From positions 62,001 through 126,000 of the forward strand of contig NZ_MSCV01000005.1 of the NCBI RefSeq assembly GCF_002005105.1: DNA of 64,000 bases. The letters run 5' to 3'. Numbering within the stretch: the stretch's first letter is position 1; each line of letters opens with the position of its first letter. Origin of the DNA: Methylocaldum sp. 14B (GTDB lineage Bacteria > Pseudomonadota > Gammaproteobacteria > Methylococcales > Methylococcaceae). Of this stretch, positions 35,839 to 46,165 are shown in pieces. A model generated the notes under the pieces. That model was not told where the DNA came from and searched no databases. It worked only from the letters and a program-made list of their open reading frames with translations. The position numbers and the translations under genes are program-made.

Positions 35839-36029
35839 AGAGCGTTTTTCATCCCGGTGTACGGCTTCGTGTCGGGCGGGAAGAACGTAGGTCGGCAATC
35901 CCTTGCCGACTTATCGGCTCGGCAAAGGATTTTGTCGGAAGGGTCGCGACTAAAGCGACCGTTTGCGATTGGGAAGGGATTGCCGACCTACCTATCGGGC
36001 TCTCTGACACCGAATCGGAAAATGCTCTA
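35839..36029. repeat. Composite palindromic element with one hairpin-core unit, copy C
   Basis: Outer arms TAGAGC (35839) and GCTCTA (36024-36029), inner arms GTAGGTCGGCAATCCC (35888-35903) and GGGATTGCCGACCTAC (35976-35991). Inside lies one unit of the array family: hairpin GGTCGC-GACTAAA-GCGACC followed by core CCGTTTGCGATTGGGAAGGG (35959-35978). It fills the gap between the cassette and ubiA and touches the ubiA stop. Confidence 0.75.
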
Positions 36030-36914
36030 AAGGCGGGAGACGTAGTCGACTACCAACCCGAAAAATACCGCCGCGCCGAACCAATGATTGTTCAGAAATG
36101 CTTTGAAGCAGCCGGCGGGATCGCGCTCCCGGATCAGATACTGTTGGTAGGCGGCCAGCCCGGCGGCGACCAAGAGACCGAGAAAATAGGCTATTCCAAG
36201 CCCGGATTGCCTTCCCACCGAATAAAGAATCAGCAGCACGAAGACCTGAAGCATTCCGATCAGCACCCGATCCATGTCGCCGAACAGAATGGCGGTGGAT
36301 TTGACGCCGATCTTGAGATCGTCCTCCCGATCCACCATGGCGTACATCGTGTCGTAAACCAAAGCCCACAGGATGGTGGCGAAGTAAAGTTCCCAGCCGA
36401 CCCACGGAATGCCGCCCGTCTGGGCCGCGAAAGTCATGGGCACCGCCCAGCCGAAGGCGAGTCCCAGATAGGCTTGCGGAAGATAGGTGTAGCGCTTCAT
36501 GAACGGATAGGACGCGGCGAGAAAAGCGCCGGGGACCGACAGCGCGATTGTGAGCGGGTTGGTGAGTAGAACCAGGCCGAACGATACCAGGCACAGCACG
36601 ACGAACAGCCAAAGCGCTTCCTTGGGTGTCACCAGTCCGGCGGCGATCGGACGTAATTTGGTGCGTTTGACGTGGGGGTCGAAGTCGCGGTCGGCGTAGT
36701 CATTGATCACGCAGCCCGCCGCCCGCATCAGCACGACGCCGGTGACGATGACGAAGCTCACCAGGACGTCGGGTTTGCCGTTTCCGGCAATCAATAGCGC
36801 CCACAGGGCCGGCCAAAGCAGAAGGAAGATGCCGATGGGCTTGTCCAGACGCATCAATCGCCAGTAAAGCTCGAGACGACGGCTGGACAGCCGGAAGGTC
36901 GGTTGGTCGATCAT
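36027..36914 (-). CDS. ubiA: 4-hydroxybenzoate polyprenyltransferase
   Basis: 295-residue polytopic membrane enzyme that attaches the polyprenyl tail to 4-hydroxybenzoate in ubiquinone synthesis. Both Asp-rich prenyl-diphosphate motifs are present: [15 protein letters not shown] and [12 protein letters not shown]. The N-terminal [20 protein letters not shown] is characteristic. The start overlaps the end of ubiC by 4 bases, so ubiCA is a coupled operon. Confidence 0.96.
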   Translation of the reverse strand: MIDQPTFRLSSRRLELYWRLMRLDKPIGIFLLLWPALWALLIAGNGKPDVLVSFVIVTGVVLMRAAGCVINDYADRDFDPHVKRTKLRPIAAGLVTPKEALWLFVVLCLVSFGLVLLTNPLTIALSVPGAFLAASYPFMKRYTYLPQAYLGLAFGWAVPMTFAAQTGGIPWVGWELYFATILWALVYDTMYAMVDREDDLKIGVKSTAILFGDMDRVLIGMLQVFVLLILYSVGRQSGLGIAYFLGLLVAAGLAAYQQYLIRERDPAGCFKAFLNNHWFGAAVFFGLVVDYVSRL

Positions 36915-37561
36915 AGGCTTGCTTCTCGCTTCAACAGAGAAGGTAGAAAAAACTCGGCTACTAACAGGTTTCCGTGCGCGACGGCGTACAGCGAGCGCCG
37001 ACCCCAGATTCGGTCGGACGATTCGGCGAAGTCAAGAGCTTTGGAACGTTCCGGTAGCCATTTCGCCCTTTCGACGACGGCCAATTCCAGCCCCAGCCGC
37101 TTCAGGTTCGGGTCGGAGAAAAGAATCTCTCCCAGCGGGCGGTTGCCCAAAGAAGCCAGATGGCGCTGAGCGCCGCGGAGAATACTTGCCGGTATGATGC
37201 TGCGCGCCACGACCAGGGGCTGTTCGCCGCATTGAAGAGCCACCTCGCGTACCAACGCGACCCGCGAAGGTCTAAGTCTCAGCGCTCTCGATTCGTCGGC
37301 AAACGGCCTCAGCCAGTCCTGCTGCAGCACCCGGAGGCGAAAATCGCCGCCGCAAAGGCCGCGAACCCGGCGGGTCAGCGAGCCGGCTTCGAAAAGCCAT
37401 GGATGGAGCCCTTCGGGGATCTGGCTGCGCTGACTGCTTCCAAGTTGAAACCAGTCCGGTGCTCGGCGGAAAAGTTGGCTGCGTGTCGTCAATGGTCGGT
37501 CTCGAGAATAAACCGCGAATTTTAGCAGAGCGCGTGAGTTTTCCTGACCGGCCGGATACAT
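36911..37561 (-). CDS. ubiC: Chorismate pyruvate-lyase
   Basis: UbiC converts chorismate to 4-hydroxybenzoate, the substrate of the adjacent ubiA product. The core [17 protein letters not shown] with the binding arginine, LGEILFSDP, and the closing LLVAEFFLP with the conserved glutamate identify it. At 216 residues it is longer than the usual ~170-190, and the first ~35 residues do not look like UbiC. Translation may start later, for example at a TTG near 37490, so the start is uncertain. Confidence 0.88.
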   Translation of the reverse strand: MYPAGQENSRALLKFAVYSRDRPLTTRSQLFRRAPDWFQLGSSQRSQIPEGLHPWLFEAGSLTRRVRGLCGGDFRLRVLQQDWLRPFADESRALRLRPSRVALVREVALQCGEQPLVVARSIIPASILRGAQRHLASLGNRPLGEILFSDPNLKRLGLELAVVERAKWLPERSKALDFAESSDRIWGRRSLYAVAHGNLLVAEFFLPSLLKREASL

Positions 37562-37644
37562 TCATCTGCAAGGAATTGCCTAGCTGCGCCTCTGTTCCGG
37601 CGGTTCGGTCGGAGCGGCCGCTTCGGTCGGACAAATCGCTATCT

Positions 37645-38430
37645 CTATCTCTTCCTTGAACCGCGCATGTGGAGAACATTGTCCACGAAGGTTCCGTCGT
37701 CGACTTCCTTCATGAATCGCTCGGCAACATCGACGATCGCTTTGCCAACGTAAGCGTACTGTCTCGAAAACGGCGGCCAGAAATCCCCCAGGCCGATCGC
37801 GTCGTTAATGACCAAAACCTGTCCATCGCACGATGCGCCGGCACCGATTCCCACGGTGGGCACCTTGATCGACTGCGTGATGGTCTTCGCCAGGGTTGCC
37901 GGTATGTGCTCCAGAACCACCAAGAACGCGCCCGCTTCCGCGATGTCGATCGCTTCGCTCAAGATGCGTTCCGCGTCGCTTTTCTTGCCTCCGACCTGTC
38001 GGAAGTCGGAAGCCGTCTGGGGCGTCAATCCGGTATGGCCGACCACGTCGATTCCGTTGGCAACGAGATGAGCGATCACGTCGTACTTCGGACCTTCCAG
38101 CTTGATGCTGTCGGCGCCGGCGTCCAGCAGCAGTTTGGCGTTATTCAGGGCCGTGGCCGGATCGCGATCGCTGTTGTATGGAAGATCGCCGATGATATGC
38201 GTATTCGGCGCGCCGCGGCGGACGGCGCCGATATGGTATTGCATGTGCTCGATGGTGACATGGCGCGTGCTGTCGAAGCCCATTTCCACCATCCCCACCG
38301 TGTCTCCGACCAGGATGACCGGAATCCCCGCTTTTTCGAGAGAGCGGGCTACGGGGGCGGTGTAAGCCGTCAGCATCGGGATCGGCTTTACCGACTTCAT
38401 TTGTCTCAAGGACTCTGCGTTGAGTTTCAT
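37645..38430 (-). CDS. panB: 3-methyl-2-oxobutanoate hydroxymethyltransferase
   Basis: PanB makes ketopantoate for pantothenate and CoA synthesis. The 261 residues show MLTAYTAPVARSLEKAGIP, VILVGDTVGMVEMGFDST (metal-binding Asp) and VPTVGIGAG. The ATG at 38430 is preferred: GGAG lies nine bases upstream of it, while the earlier ATG at 38439 directly abuts that ribosome site. The usual partner panC is not adjacent. Confidence 0.94.
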   Translation of the reverse strand: MKLNAESLRQMKSVKPIPMLTAYTAPVARSLEKAGIPVILVGDTVGMVEMGFDSTRHVTIEHMQYHIGAVRRGAPNTHIIGDLPYNSDRDPATALNNAKLLLDAGADSIKLEGPKYDVIAHLVANGIDVVGHTGLTPQTASDFRQVGGKKSDAERILSEAIDIAEAGAFLVVLEHIPATLAKTITQSIKVPTVGIGAGASCDGQVLVINDAIGLGDFWPPFSRQYAYVGKAIVDVAERFMKEVDDGTFVDNVLHMRGSRKR

Positions 38431-38509
38431 GGCTTTCATCTCCGGTGTGTCGGATTCGTATCTGGCGTCGCAAGCGTTTCGTCAGGGTGCTTAGAGCCAG
38501 GTCCCAGAA

Positions 38510-38569
38510 CCCTTCGACTCGGCTCAGGACAGACCCTTCGACAACCCTGTCCTGAGCTAAGTCGAAGGG
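38510..38569. repeat. Palindromic repeat related to the MITE centre
   Basis: CCCTTCGACTCGGCTCAGGA and its near-complement CCTGAGCTAAGTCGAAGGG form imperfect arms around ACAACCCTG. The arms match the central part of the MITE-like elements at 17022, 18764 and 21871 but the outer GAAGCTCTGA ends are absent. Located upstream of panB. Confidence 0.65.
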
Positions 38570-38717
38570 CTCAGGGCGAACGGCCTGGATAGGCTCTTAT
38601 CTCGTTGGTCGATTTTCCCTCAAGGCGGGGATAAGATGGGGTTTCGCCACGGCGTATCCGCTTCGGAAGAATGTAATGGCATCTCGAAAAACGTCGATAC
38701 CCCGTACGGGTAGTCAT

Positions 38718-40802
38718 TCAAGCCCCGGCATATTGCACCGAATGACCGACCCAGCGCCGGATCAGGCGTTCGGCGCGGTCGGGATAATCCCGCAGCAGAA
38801 TGGCGGCCGTTTGAGCAACGGCATCCAAGAGGTGTCCGTCGCGCGCCAAGTCGGCGATGCGGAACTGGACCTGGCCGGTCTGCCGGGTTCCCAGGAGTTC
38901 TCCCGGTCCCCGCAATTCCAGGTCTTTTTCGGCGATGACGAAGCCGTCATCGGAGTCCCGCAGGATACCCAAACGTTGTTTGGCGGTTTCCGACAGAGGC
39001 GGCTGGTACAGCAAGACGCAATGCGCCTCGCCGGGACCGCGTCCCACCCTCCCGCGCAATTGGTGCAGCTGGGCCAGTCCCAAGCGCTCGGCATTCTCGA
39101 TGATCATCAGGCTGGCATTCGGGACGTCCACGCCGACTTCGATGACGGTAGTGGCCACCAGCAAATCGAAATGCCCTTCCTTGAAGGCTGACATGACGGC
39201 TTCCTTTTCGGCGGGTTTCAAACGCCCGTGTATCAGCGCGACGCGAACATCCGGAAGCGCTTCGGCGAGCACGACGGCGGTTTTTTCCGCTGCTTCGCAT
39301 TGCAATGCCTCGGATTCTTCGATCAGCGTGCAAACCCAGTACACCTGTCTTCCTTTGGACGCCCAGTCGGTGATGCGGGCGATGATTTCAGCCCGGCGAC
39401 TGGTCGGAATGACCACGGTCTTGACGGGAGTCCGTCCTGGCGGACGCTCGTCGATGACCGATAGATCGAGATCGGCATACCCGAGCATCGCCAAGGTTCT
39501 CGGAATCGGTGTGGCGGTCATGATGAGTTGGTGCGGATACAAGCCATCATGCAGACCTTTTTCGCGGAGCGCCAGCCGTTGATGGACGCCGAATCGGTGC
39601 TGTTCGTCGATGATGACGAGCCCCAGGCGATGAAATGCCACCTGTTCCTGAAATAGGGCGTGGGTGCCGATGACGATGCCGGCTGCGCCGCGACCGATGG
39701 CGTCGAGCTCGGCTTTCCGGGCTTCGCCCTTGAGGCGTCCGGACAAGAAGGCGATCTGTATGCCGAAGGGTTCGAGCCACTGCCGAAAGCTTCGGAAATG
39801 CTGCTCGGCCAAAAGTTCGGTAGGAGCCATGATGCCGACCTGGTAGTTGGACGACAGCGCGGTCAGCGCGGCATGGGCAGCCACCACCGTCTTGCCCGAT
39901 CCCACGTCGCCTTGGACCAAGCGCATCATGGGACGGTTACCGGATAAATCGGCTTCGATCTCGGCAATCACGCGCTTTTGGGCGGCGGTTAGAGAGAACG
40001 GCAGGCTGCGCAGAAACCGGTCCGCCGCCTCCCGATTGATCGCCATAACCGGGGCTCGATGAGCCTGCATCTTGGCCCGGAAGCGCCCGAGGCTCAGATG
40101 ATGGCTAAGCAGCTCTTCGAAGGCGAGGCGCGAACGGGCGGCGGCGAGTTGCGGCGAAGTTTCGTTGTAGCCGGCGGGCGGCTGATGCAGAAGCCGAAGC
40201 GCGTCCATGAGTCGCAACCGGTTCGCCGAAGGGATCAAGGGCTCGGGCAATAAGTCGGGAAGCCGGGTTTCGTCGGCCATGGACAGTGCTTGTGCGGCCA
40301 GCCGGCGAATGGCTTTCTGATGGATGCCTTCGGTCAAGGGATAAACCGGCGTCAGCGCGCGCTCGGGAACATCGGTCTCCGTATCGTCGATGAGTTTGTA
40401 ATCGGGATGGGTCATTTCCAGGCCCGCATAACCCGTCCGCACTTCGCCGTAACAGCTCAGCCGCTTGCCGCGGGTTAGCTGCTCGCGCTGTTTCGCCGTG
40501 TAATGGAAGAACCGCAGATCGAGAAAGCCGGTGCCGTCGCCGATCCGAACAATCAGCGAGCGACGGCCCTTTGGGAGGATTTCCGCGAGTTCGATCCGGC
40601 CTTCCACCAGCGCATGACCGCCGGGTTTCAGATGTCCGATAGCGGTGACGGACGTCCGATCTTCATAACGCAGCGGCAGATGGAAAAGCAAGTCGCTGAC
40701 GGTCGAAATGCCCAGCTTTTCCAGCCGTTTGAGGGTTTGCGCTCCCGCCCCCCTGAGGGTGGCGACCGGAAGCTCGTCGAGAGAACGGTTTTGCGAAGCC
40801 AA
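38718..40802 (-). CDS. recG: ATP-dependent DNA helicase RecG
   Basis: RecG reverses stalled forks and resolves branched DNA. The 694-residue length is typical. The N-terminal wedge domain is followed by Walker A LVQGDVGSGKTVVA, the DEQH box IIDEQHRFGV, and helicase motif VI HQLRGRVGRG. The start appears to be a TTG at 40802, 15 bases after the ridA stop. Order spoT-ridA-recG is a common gammaproteobacterial arrangement. Confidence 0.95.
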   Translation of the reverse strand: MASQNRSLDELPVATLRGAGAQTLKRLEKLGISTVSDLLFHLPLRYEDRTSVTAIGHLKPGGHALVEGRIELAEILPKGRRSLIVRIGDGTGFLDLRFFHYTAKQREQLTRGKRLSCYGEVRTGYAGLEMTHPDYKLIDDTETDVPERALTPVYPLTEGIHQKAIRRLAAQALSMADETRLPDLLPEPLIPSANRLRLMDALRLLHQPPAGYNETSPQLAAARSRLAFEELLSHHLSLGRFRAKMQAHRAPVMAINREAADRFLRSLPFSLTAAQKRVIAEIEADLSGNRPMMRLVQGDVGSGKTVVAAHAALTALSSNYQVGIMAPTELLAEQHFRSFRQWLEPFGIQIAFLSGRLKGEARKAELDAIGRGAAGIVIGTHALFQEQVAFHRLGLVIIDEQHRFGVHQRLALREKGLHDGLYPHQLIMTATPIPRTLAMLGYADLDLSVIDERPPGRTPVKTVVIPTSRRAEIIARITDWASKGRQVYWVCTLIEESEALQCEAAEKTAVVLAEALPDVRVALIHGRLKPAEKEAVMSAFKEGHFDLLVATTVIEVGVDVPNASLMIIENAERLGLAQLHQLRGRVGRGPGEAHCVLLYQPPLSETAKQRLGILRDSDDGFVIAEKDLELRGPGELLGTRQTGQVQFRIADLARDGHLLDAVAQTAAILLRDYPDRAERLIRRWVGHSVQYAGA

Positions 40803-40817
40803 ATAGTCGCGGGACGC

Positions 40818-41204
40818 CTATTTCGCCAAAACCATGATCGCGTCCATTTCGACTCCGGCGCCCCGCGGCAGGGAAGCCACGCCGATGGCGGCGCGGGCAG
40901 GGTACGGCTCGGCGAAATATTCCGCCATGATTTCATTCACCAGCGGAAAATGGGTGAGATCGGTCAGGAAGACATTCAGTTTGACGACATCCCGAAGGCT
41001 GCCTCCGGCCGCCTCGGCCACGGCCTTGAGGTTGTCGAACACGCGGCGGATCTGCACGTCCATGCCGCCTTCGACCAGCGTCATGGTGGCGGGGTCCAGC
41101 GGAATCTGGCCGGACAGATAAACCGTGTCGCCGACTTTTACGGCCTGGGAGTAGGTGCCGATCGCTTTGGGAGCCTGGTCAGTCTGAATAATTTGTTTTG
41201 CCAT
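40818..41204 (-). CDS. ridA: RidA family enamine/imine deaminase
   Basis: 128 residues. RidA hydrolyses reactive enamine/imine intermediates such as those from threonine dehydratase. The opening [16 protein letters not shown] and SGQIPLDP, the central VFDNLKAV and the closing [20 protein letters not shown] with the conserved arginine are standard. Its start lies inside the last 26 bases of spoT in another frame, a real overlap supported by the good N-terminus. Confidence 0.95.
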   Translation of the reverse strand: MAKQIIQTDQAPKAIGTYSQAVKVGDTVYLSGQIPLDPATMTLVEGGMDVQIRRVFDNLKAVAEAAGGSLRDVVKLNVFLTDLTHFPLVNEIMAEYFAEPYPARAAIGVASLPRGAGVEMDAIMVLAK

Positions 41205-43395
41205 GGTTCTGTTTCTTTCTGAGTTCGGACTTTACGCGGGAAATTTTCAAAACGACCGATAATTTTCGCAGTTCTCGCATGACCGAGGCGAGATGGACGC
41301 GGTCCTTGACCATCAAGGTAATGATGTCGGTGGAAATCTGGCTGTCCTGATTGGAGATCTGGACGTTTTCGATGTTGGCGCGCATGCGGGAGATGGTGGA
41401 GGCGACTTTAGCCAGGGTACCGACCTGGTTCATCAGTTCCAGACGGATGACCGCCGGGAAATCGCCGCTGGCTTGTTTGTCCCAGTCCACGTCCAGCCAG
41501 TTCATGTGTTTTTTTCTGAGCTCCGAGACGTTCTTGCACTCGGTGAGGTGAACGACGATCCCCTTGCCGGGATTGAAGAATCCGACGATGGGGTCGCCCG
41601 GTATCGGGCGGCAGCACTTGGCGAGGTTGACCACCATGCCTTCTGTGCCTTTGATGATCAGAGGCGACAGTGCTGGCAGGTTTTCCTGGTTGGCTGTAGT
41701 CTCCGACGTGGCGTCGGCTTGCGCCATTTGGCGGACGACCAGGAAAGGCAAACGGTTGCCGAGCCCGATATCTTCCAGCAAGGCTTCGAGAGACGGCAAT
41801 TCGAGCGCCTTCAGCAAATCGTCGATCCGCTCCCGCGGAATATCCTCGAAACGTATGTTTTGGGCATCGAATTCCTTTTCCAGCAAACGTTTTCCGAGGG
41901 CGACCGCCTCCTGTTTCTTGAAATTCCTGAGATAGCTGCGAATGGCCGCGCGCGCTTTGGCGGTGACGACGAAATTGAGCCACAGCGGATTGGGGCGGGC
42001 CCAGGGCGCCGTGATGATCTCGACGGTCTGGCCGTTCTCGAGAACGGTTTGCAGCGGCGCGAGTACCCGGTCGATTCGGGCCGAGACGCAAGTATTGCCG
42101 ATATCGGTGTGCACGGCGTAAGCGAAGTCGACGATGGTGGCTCCGCGTGGAAGCTTGGTGATCTTGCCCTTGGGGGTGAAGACGTAAACTTCCTGCTGGA
42201 ACAGGTCGACCTTCAAATTGTCCAGGAATTCCATCGAGTCGCCGGCGCTCTTCTGGATTTCCAGAAGATCTCTCAGCCACTCGTGGGCACGGGTCTGGCT
42301 GGTCGAAATCTGTTCATGCTCGCTCTTGTACAGCCAGTGTGCCGCGATGCCGGATTCAGCCAGATGGTGCATGGCGCGGGTGCGGATCTGAATTTCCAGC
42401 GGCTGGCCGTAAGGCCCGACCAGCACGGTGTGCAGCGACTGATAGCCGTTGGCCTTGGGCACGGCGATGTAATCCTTGAAGCGGCCAGGCACCGGCTTAT
42501 AGAGGTTGTGAACTATCCCTAAGGCACGGTAACAATCGTCCACCTCATCTGCGATGATGCGGAAGGCGTAAACGTCGTAGACGCCGGAAAAGGAGACATG
42601 CTTGATTCGCATCTTTTGATAGAGACTATAAAGATGCTTCTCCCGTCCGATTACTTCGCAGTTGACCAGCCCGGCGTCCTGCAGTCGTTTCGTGATGGCC
42701 GACTCGATGATCGCCACCACCTCCTTACGGTTGCCGCGAGCTTTCTTTACCGACTGTTCCAGCACGCGGTAACGTACCGGATACATGGCGGAGAACCCCA
42801 GTTCTTCCAATTCCAGCCGCATCTCGTTCATGCCCAGGCGGTTGGCAATGGGTGCGTAGATGTCCAGGGTCTCGCGGGCGATGCGCCGGCGCCGCGTCGG
42901 AGACATTATCCCTAGGGTGCGCATGTTGTGAAGCCGATCCGCCAGTTTGACCATGATCACGCGGAGGTCCTTGACCATCGCGAGCACCATCTTTCGGACA
43001 TTCTGGGCCTGCGCCTCGGCCCTCGATTTGCAGTCGAGCTGGGTCAGCTTGCTGACGCCGTCGACCAGTTCGGCGACTTCGTCTCCGAATTGTTCTCGCA
43101 GTTGCTCCTTGGTGACGGAGGTGTCTTCGATGACGTCGTGCAGAATGGCCGCCATGATGCCTTTTGCGTCCATGCGCATCTCGGCGAGGATGATGGCGAC
43201 CGAAAGGGGATGGCACACATACGGTTCGCCGGTCAGTCGGAATTGGCCCTCATGCGCGGAAAGGGCAAGCTGATAGGCGCGATAAATTTCCTCGACCTGC
43301 GCTCCGTCGAGATAGGCCGAGACTATGCTGCACAGCCTGCGAATGAGCTTTTCATTCGGCAGTTCGGTCACTTCTTTGGGAAGAAGCTGGTTCAT
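41179..43395 (-). CDS. spoT: Bifunctional (p)ppGpp synthetase/hydrolase
   Basis: 738 residues from the ATG at 43395; the earlier ATG at 43491 would overlap rpoZ. Domains in order: HD hydrolase with ILHDVIEDT (H86, D87), synthetase with the substrate loop ending [22 protein letters not shown] with [17 protein letters not shown], and a C-terminal ACT domain ([20 protein letters not shown]). An intact HD motif indicates hydrolase activity, as in SpoT/Rel. It follows rpoZ and overlaps ridA, the typical rpoZ-spoT order. Confidence 0.95.
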   Translation of the reverse strand: MNQLLPKEVTELPNEKLIRRLCSIVSAYLDGAQVEEIYRAYQLALSAHEGQFRLTGEPYVCHPLSVAIILAEMRMDAKGIMAAILHDVIEDTSVTKEQLREQFGDEVAELVDGVSKLTQLDCKSRAEAQAQNVRKMVLAMVKDLRVIMVKLADRLHNMRTLGIMSPTRRRRIARETLDIYAPIANRLGMNEMRLELEELGFSAMYPVRYRVLEQSVKKARGNRKEVVAIIESAITKRLQDAGLVNCEVIGREKHLYSLYQKMRIKHVSFSGVYDVYAFRIIADEVDDCYRALGIVHNLYKPVPGRFKDYIAVPKANGYQSLHTVLVGPYGQPLEIQIRTRAMHHLAESGIAAHWLYKSEHEQISTSQTRAHEWLRDLLEIQKSAGDSMEFLDNLKVDLFQQEVYVFTPKGKITKLPRGATIVDFAYAVHTDIGNTCVSARIDRVLAPLQTVLENGQTVEIITAPWARPNPLWLNFVVTAKARAAIRSYLRNFKKQEAVALGKRLLEKEFDAQNIRFEDIPRERIDDLLKALELPSLEALLEDIGLGNRLPFLVVRQMAQADATSETTANQENLPALSPLIIKGTEGMVVNLAKCCRPIPGDPIVGFFNPGKGIVVHLTECKNVSELRKKHMNWLDVDWDKQASGDFPAVIRLELMNQVGTLAKVASTISRMRANIENVQISNQDSQISTDIITLMVKDRVHLASVMRELRKLSVVLKISRVKSELRKKQNHGKTNYSD

Positions 43396-43447
43396 GGCAG
43401 CCCGCGCTCTTGTATCGGCTCTTCGGCGTTTGAGGTACCGATTCGCC

Positions 43448-43741
43448 TTACTCGAAATCGTCCTCTTCAAGGTTGCCCATGCCTGCGCCATGCGGATTGG
43501 GTACCGGCGGACGCTCGATGGCGAACCGCTCCTGTTTCGCGGCCGCAGTGAGATATTCGCGAGTGATCAAGCCCTGTGCAATTTCCCGAAGCGCCACGAC
43601 GGTCGATTTATCGTTTTCCCACGGCACCTTGGCATCGTCCGGATGGCGGGACAATTGGCGGGCTCTCTTGGTTGCCAGCAAAACCAACTGAAAACGATTG
43701 TCGACGTGTTCCAGACAGTCTTCGACGGTTACTCTTGCCAT
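43448..43741 (-). CDS. rpoZ: RNA polymerase omega subunit
   Basis: 97 residues with the omega opening [20 protein letters not shown] and [11 protein letters not shown], which help assemble RNA polymerase. A GAGGATACAG ribosome site and a very AT-rich upstream region (43742-43830) mark a promoter. It heads the rpoZ-spoT-ridA-recG group. gmk, often found before rpoZ, is not here. Confidence 0.96.
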   Translation of the reverse strand: MARVTVEDCLEHVDNRFQLVLLATKRARQLSRHPDDAKVPWENDKSTVVALREIAQGLITREYLTAAAKQERFAIERPPVPNPHGAGMGNLEEDDFE

Positions 43742-43940
43742 GTTTGCTGTATCCTCGATTTAGAGTCGTTTTGAATGAAAAATTTAATAAAAACAAATAG
43801 TTTATGGAACCCTTTTACCCTAAAAGCAAGGTTCTTGTACAGAACACCCGCTTTTCAAAGCGGAATCCGATCCATCGGGCGTTTTGGTCGAAGGATTCTT
43901 AATCCAGACCGCCAACGCGGCTGGAAGGTTCAGATCGCCC

Positions 43941-43986
43941 AAAAAACAAGGCGCGAAGGACAGCTTCGGCCGCTCTCCTTCGCGCC
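43941..43986 (-). terminator. Rho-independent terminator after the redoxin-PGK gene
   Basis: On the minus strand GGCGCGAAGGA and TCCTTCGCGCC form an 11-base perfect stem followed by TTGTTTTTT. It begins 14 bases after the fusion gene's stop codon. Confidence 0.9.
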
Positions 43987-44000
43987 GTGAACTCGAAGAA

Positions 44001-45779
44001 CTATTTTGCCCGTTCCTGCAACATCGCTACGGCGGGAAGCATCTTGCCCTCCAGGAATTCCAGGAAAGCTCCGCCCCCGGTCGAGGTATATGATACCCGA
44101 TCGCCGATGCCGTATTTTTCGATCGCCGCGAGCGTATCGCCGCCACCGGCGATGGAAAAACCCTTGGTTTCCGCAATAGCCATGGCTACGGTGCGGGTGC
44201 CTTCGCCGAACTGGTCGATCTCGAATACGCCCACCGGCCCGTTCCAGACGATGGTTCCGGCCGCTTTGATCATTTCCGCATAACGCGCCGCGGTTTCCGG
44301 CCCGATATCGAGGATCAAATCGTCCTCGGCTACTTTGCTGACTTTTTTAATCGTGGCTGTCGCCGAATCGGAGAATTCTTTCGCGCAAACCACATCGGTC
44401 GGTACCGGAATCTCCGCGCCTTCCGCTTTCGCTTGTTCCATCAAGCGTTTGGCTTCGGGAATCAGGTCGGCTTCATACAAGGACTTGCCCACCGGATGAC
44501 CTGCTGCGGCGATGAACGTGTTGGCGATGCCGCCGCCGACGATGAGTTGGTCCACTTTGGCGGCCAAGGAGTCGAGCACCGTCAGCTTGGTGGAAACCTT
44601 GGAGCCGCCGACGATCGCCAAAAGCGGGCGCTCCGGGTTTTCCAGAGCCTTGCCGAGAGCGTCGAGCTCGGCAGCGAGCAGGAGGCCGGCACAGGTTTCT
44701 GTCGCGAAACGGCCTACGCCGTGGGTTGACGCTTCGGCGCGGTGCGCGGTGCCGAAGGCGTCCATCACGTAGATATCGCAGAGAGCGGCCATTTTCTTGG
44801 CCAACGCTTCGTCGTCTTTTTTCTCACCCTTGTTGAATCGGACGTTTTCGCATAAAACGACCTCCCGCGGGTGCATGTCGACGCCGTTCAGCCAGTCTTT
44901 CACGAGGGGCACTTTGCGTCCGAGCAGCCAGGTCATGCGATCGGCCACGGGTTTCAGAGAGAATTCGTCGGTGTATATGCCTTCGGTCGGCCGCCCCAGA
45001 TGGGACATGACCATGACCCTGGCGCCGGCTCTCAAGCAATGTTCGATCGTGGGCAAACTGGCGCGGATGCGGGTGTCGCTGGTGACTTTGCCGTTCTTGA
45101 CGGGAACGTTCAGATCCGCGCGGATCAGAACGCGCTTGCCGGCGAGATCGAGATCGGTGATTCGCTTGAAAGCGAGGGGCTTCTTCTTAGCGGCCTTCTT
45201 AGCGGTCTTTTTGGGTATCGATGGCTGCTCCCGCCATTTGATCGAGCAGCCCATGCTCGGGATTTGCTTCTTCGGACCCTTGCCGGTCTCCGCAACTTGT
45301 TTCATGGCGTCGAACAGCTCGCGCCTGACGTCCGGCGGGGCGGTTTCCTTGCGGCTGGCGTCCAGCCGTCCGCGGTACTGCAACTCCAGATCCTTGTTAT
45401 AGCCGAAGAAGTCCGGGGTGCAGACGGCGCCGTAGGCCTTGGCCACTTCCTGAGTTTCGTCGTACAGGTACGGAAAGGGATAGCCGAGTTGCTCCGCGAC
45501 GATTTTCATGTTTTCGAAGGAGTCTTCGGGATAATCGGCCGGGTCGTTGGACATGATGGCCACGGCGTTGATGCCGTGTTCCTTGAGCTCTTTGACGTCC
45601 CGCACGATGCGGTCCTGCACGGCCTTCACATAAGGACAGTGGTTGCAGATGAACATCACCAAAAGGCCGTTGGGGCCTTTGCACTTTTCCAGAGTCCAGA
45701 TTTGCCCATCCACGCCAGGCAGAGCGAAATTGTGTGCCTTTTTTCCGAAATCACAAACCGGGGTTTCTGTGCGCGCCAT
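44001..45779 (-). CDS. Redoxin-phosphoglycerate kinase fusion protein
   Basis: One 592-residue frame contains two complete proteins. Residues 1-182 are a thioredoxin-like redoxin with CNHCPY (C45, C48), [14 protein letters not shown] and a normal closing MGCSIKWR. Residues about 205-592 are a full-length phosphoglycerate kinase: [25 protein letters not shown], and the closing [14 protein letters not shown] Lys/Ala-rich linker ([11 protein letters not shown], 190-200) joins them, and no alternative start codon with a ribosome site lies at the junction, so PGK appears to be made only as the fusion. PGK catalyses ATP formation in glycolysis or the reverse in gluconeogenesis and carbon fixation. 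The redoxin role is unknown; redox control of PGK is inference. Confidence 0.9.
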   Translation of the reverse strand: MARTETPVCDFGKKAHNFALPGVDGQIWTLEKCKGPNGLLVMFICNHCPYVKAVQDRIVRDVKELKEHGINAVAIMSNDPADYPEDSFENMKIVAEQLGYPFPYLYDETQEVAKAYGAVCTPDFFGYNKDLELQYRGRLDASRKETAPPDVRRELFDAMKQVAETGKGPKKQIPSMGCSIKWREQPSIPKKTAKKAAKKKPLAFKRITDLDLAGKRVLIRADLNVPVKNGKVTSDTRIRASLPTIEHCLRAGARVMVMSHLGRPTEGIYTDEFSLKPVADRMTWLLGRKVPLVKDWLNGVDMHPREVVLCENVRFNKGEKKDDEALAKKMAALCDIYVMDAFGTAHRAEASTHGVGRFATETCAGLLLAAELDALGKALENPERPLLAIVGGSKVSTKLTVLDSLAAKVDQLIVGGGIANTFIAAAGHPVGKSLYEADLIPEAKRLMEQAKAEGAEIPVPTDVVCAKEFSDSATATIKKVSKVAEDDLILDIGPETAARYAEMIKAAGTIVWNGPVGVFEIDQFGEGTRTVAMAIAETKGFSIAGGGDTLAAIEKYGIGDRVSYTSTGGGAFLEFLEGKMLPAVAMLQERAK

Positions 45780-45879
45780 GGAGATCTTCCTTCTTATACG
45801 TTATAAGTGAAAATCGATGAAAATGGCTGAAATCATAACAAAGAAATCGAATCCAGTCGTCCGCTTACCGTCCCGCGAA

Positions 45880-46112
45880 TGTCGGGAAGGGCGGCTCCGG
45901 TGCTCCTGGAAGGATCGGTTCGACGCTCCAATCGCAAACGGCCTGGCCGGGAGCGCCGGCCAGCCCCTTCCCCGGATGACCGTTTGCGATTGGAAGGGTT
46001 GCGGCTAAGGCAACCGTTTGCGATTGGAAGGGGCCGATTAAAGGCCCGTTTGCGATTGGAAGGGTCGCGACTAAAGCGACCGTTTGCGATTGGGAAGGAT
46101 TCCGGACCTACT
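45880..46112 (+). repeat. Array of 19-nt direct repeats with hairpin spacers, copy B
   Basis: Cores CCGTTTGCGATTGGAAGGG at 45980-45998, 46014-46032, 46046-46064 and a variant at 46080-46098, with an inverted partial core at 45928-45941. Spacers pair perfectly: GGTTGC/GCAACC, GGGCC/GGCCC, GGTCGC/GCGACC. Between the inverted and first direct core, CTGGCCGG/CCGGCCAG forms another hairpin. The remaining bases of the 45780-46165 gap hold no visible gene; the fusion gene's GGAAG ribosome site and promoter lie at its left edge. Confidence 0.85.
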
Positions 46113-46165
46113 CGGTGACGCAGAGCTCGTAGGCCGACAAACCCGCCGCCATGCTGAATCGTTCG

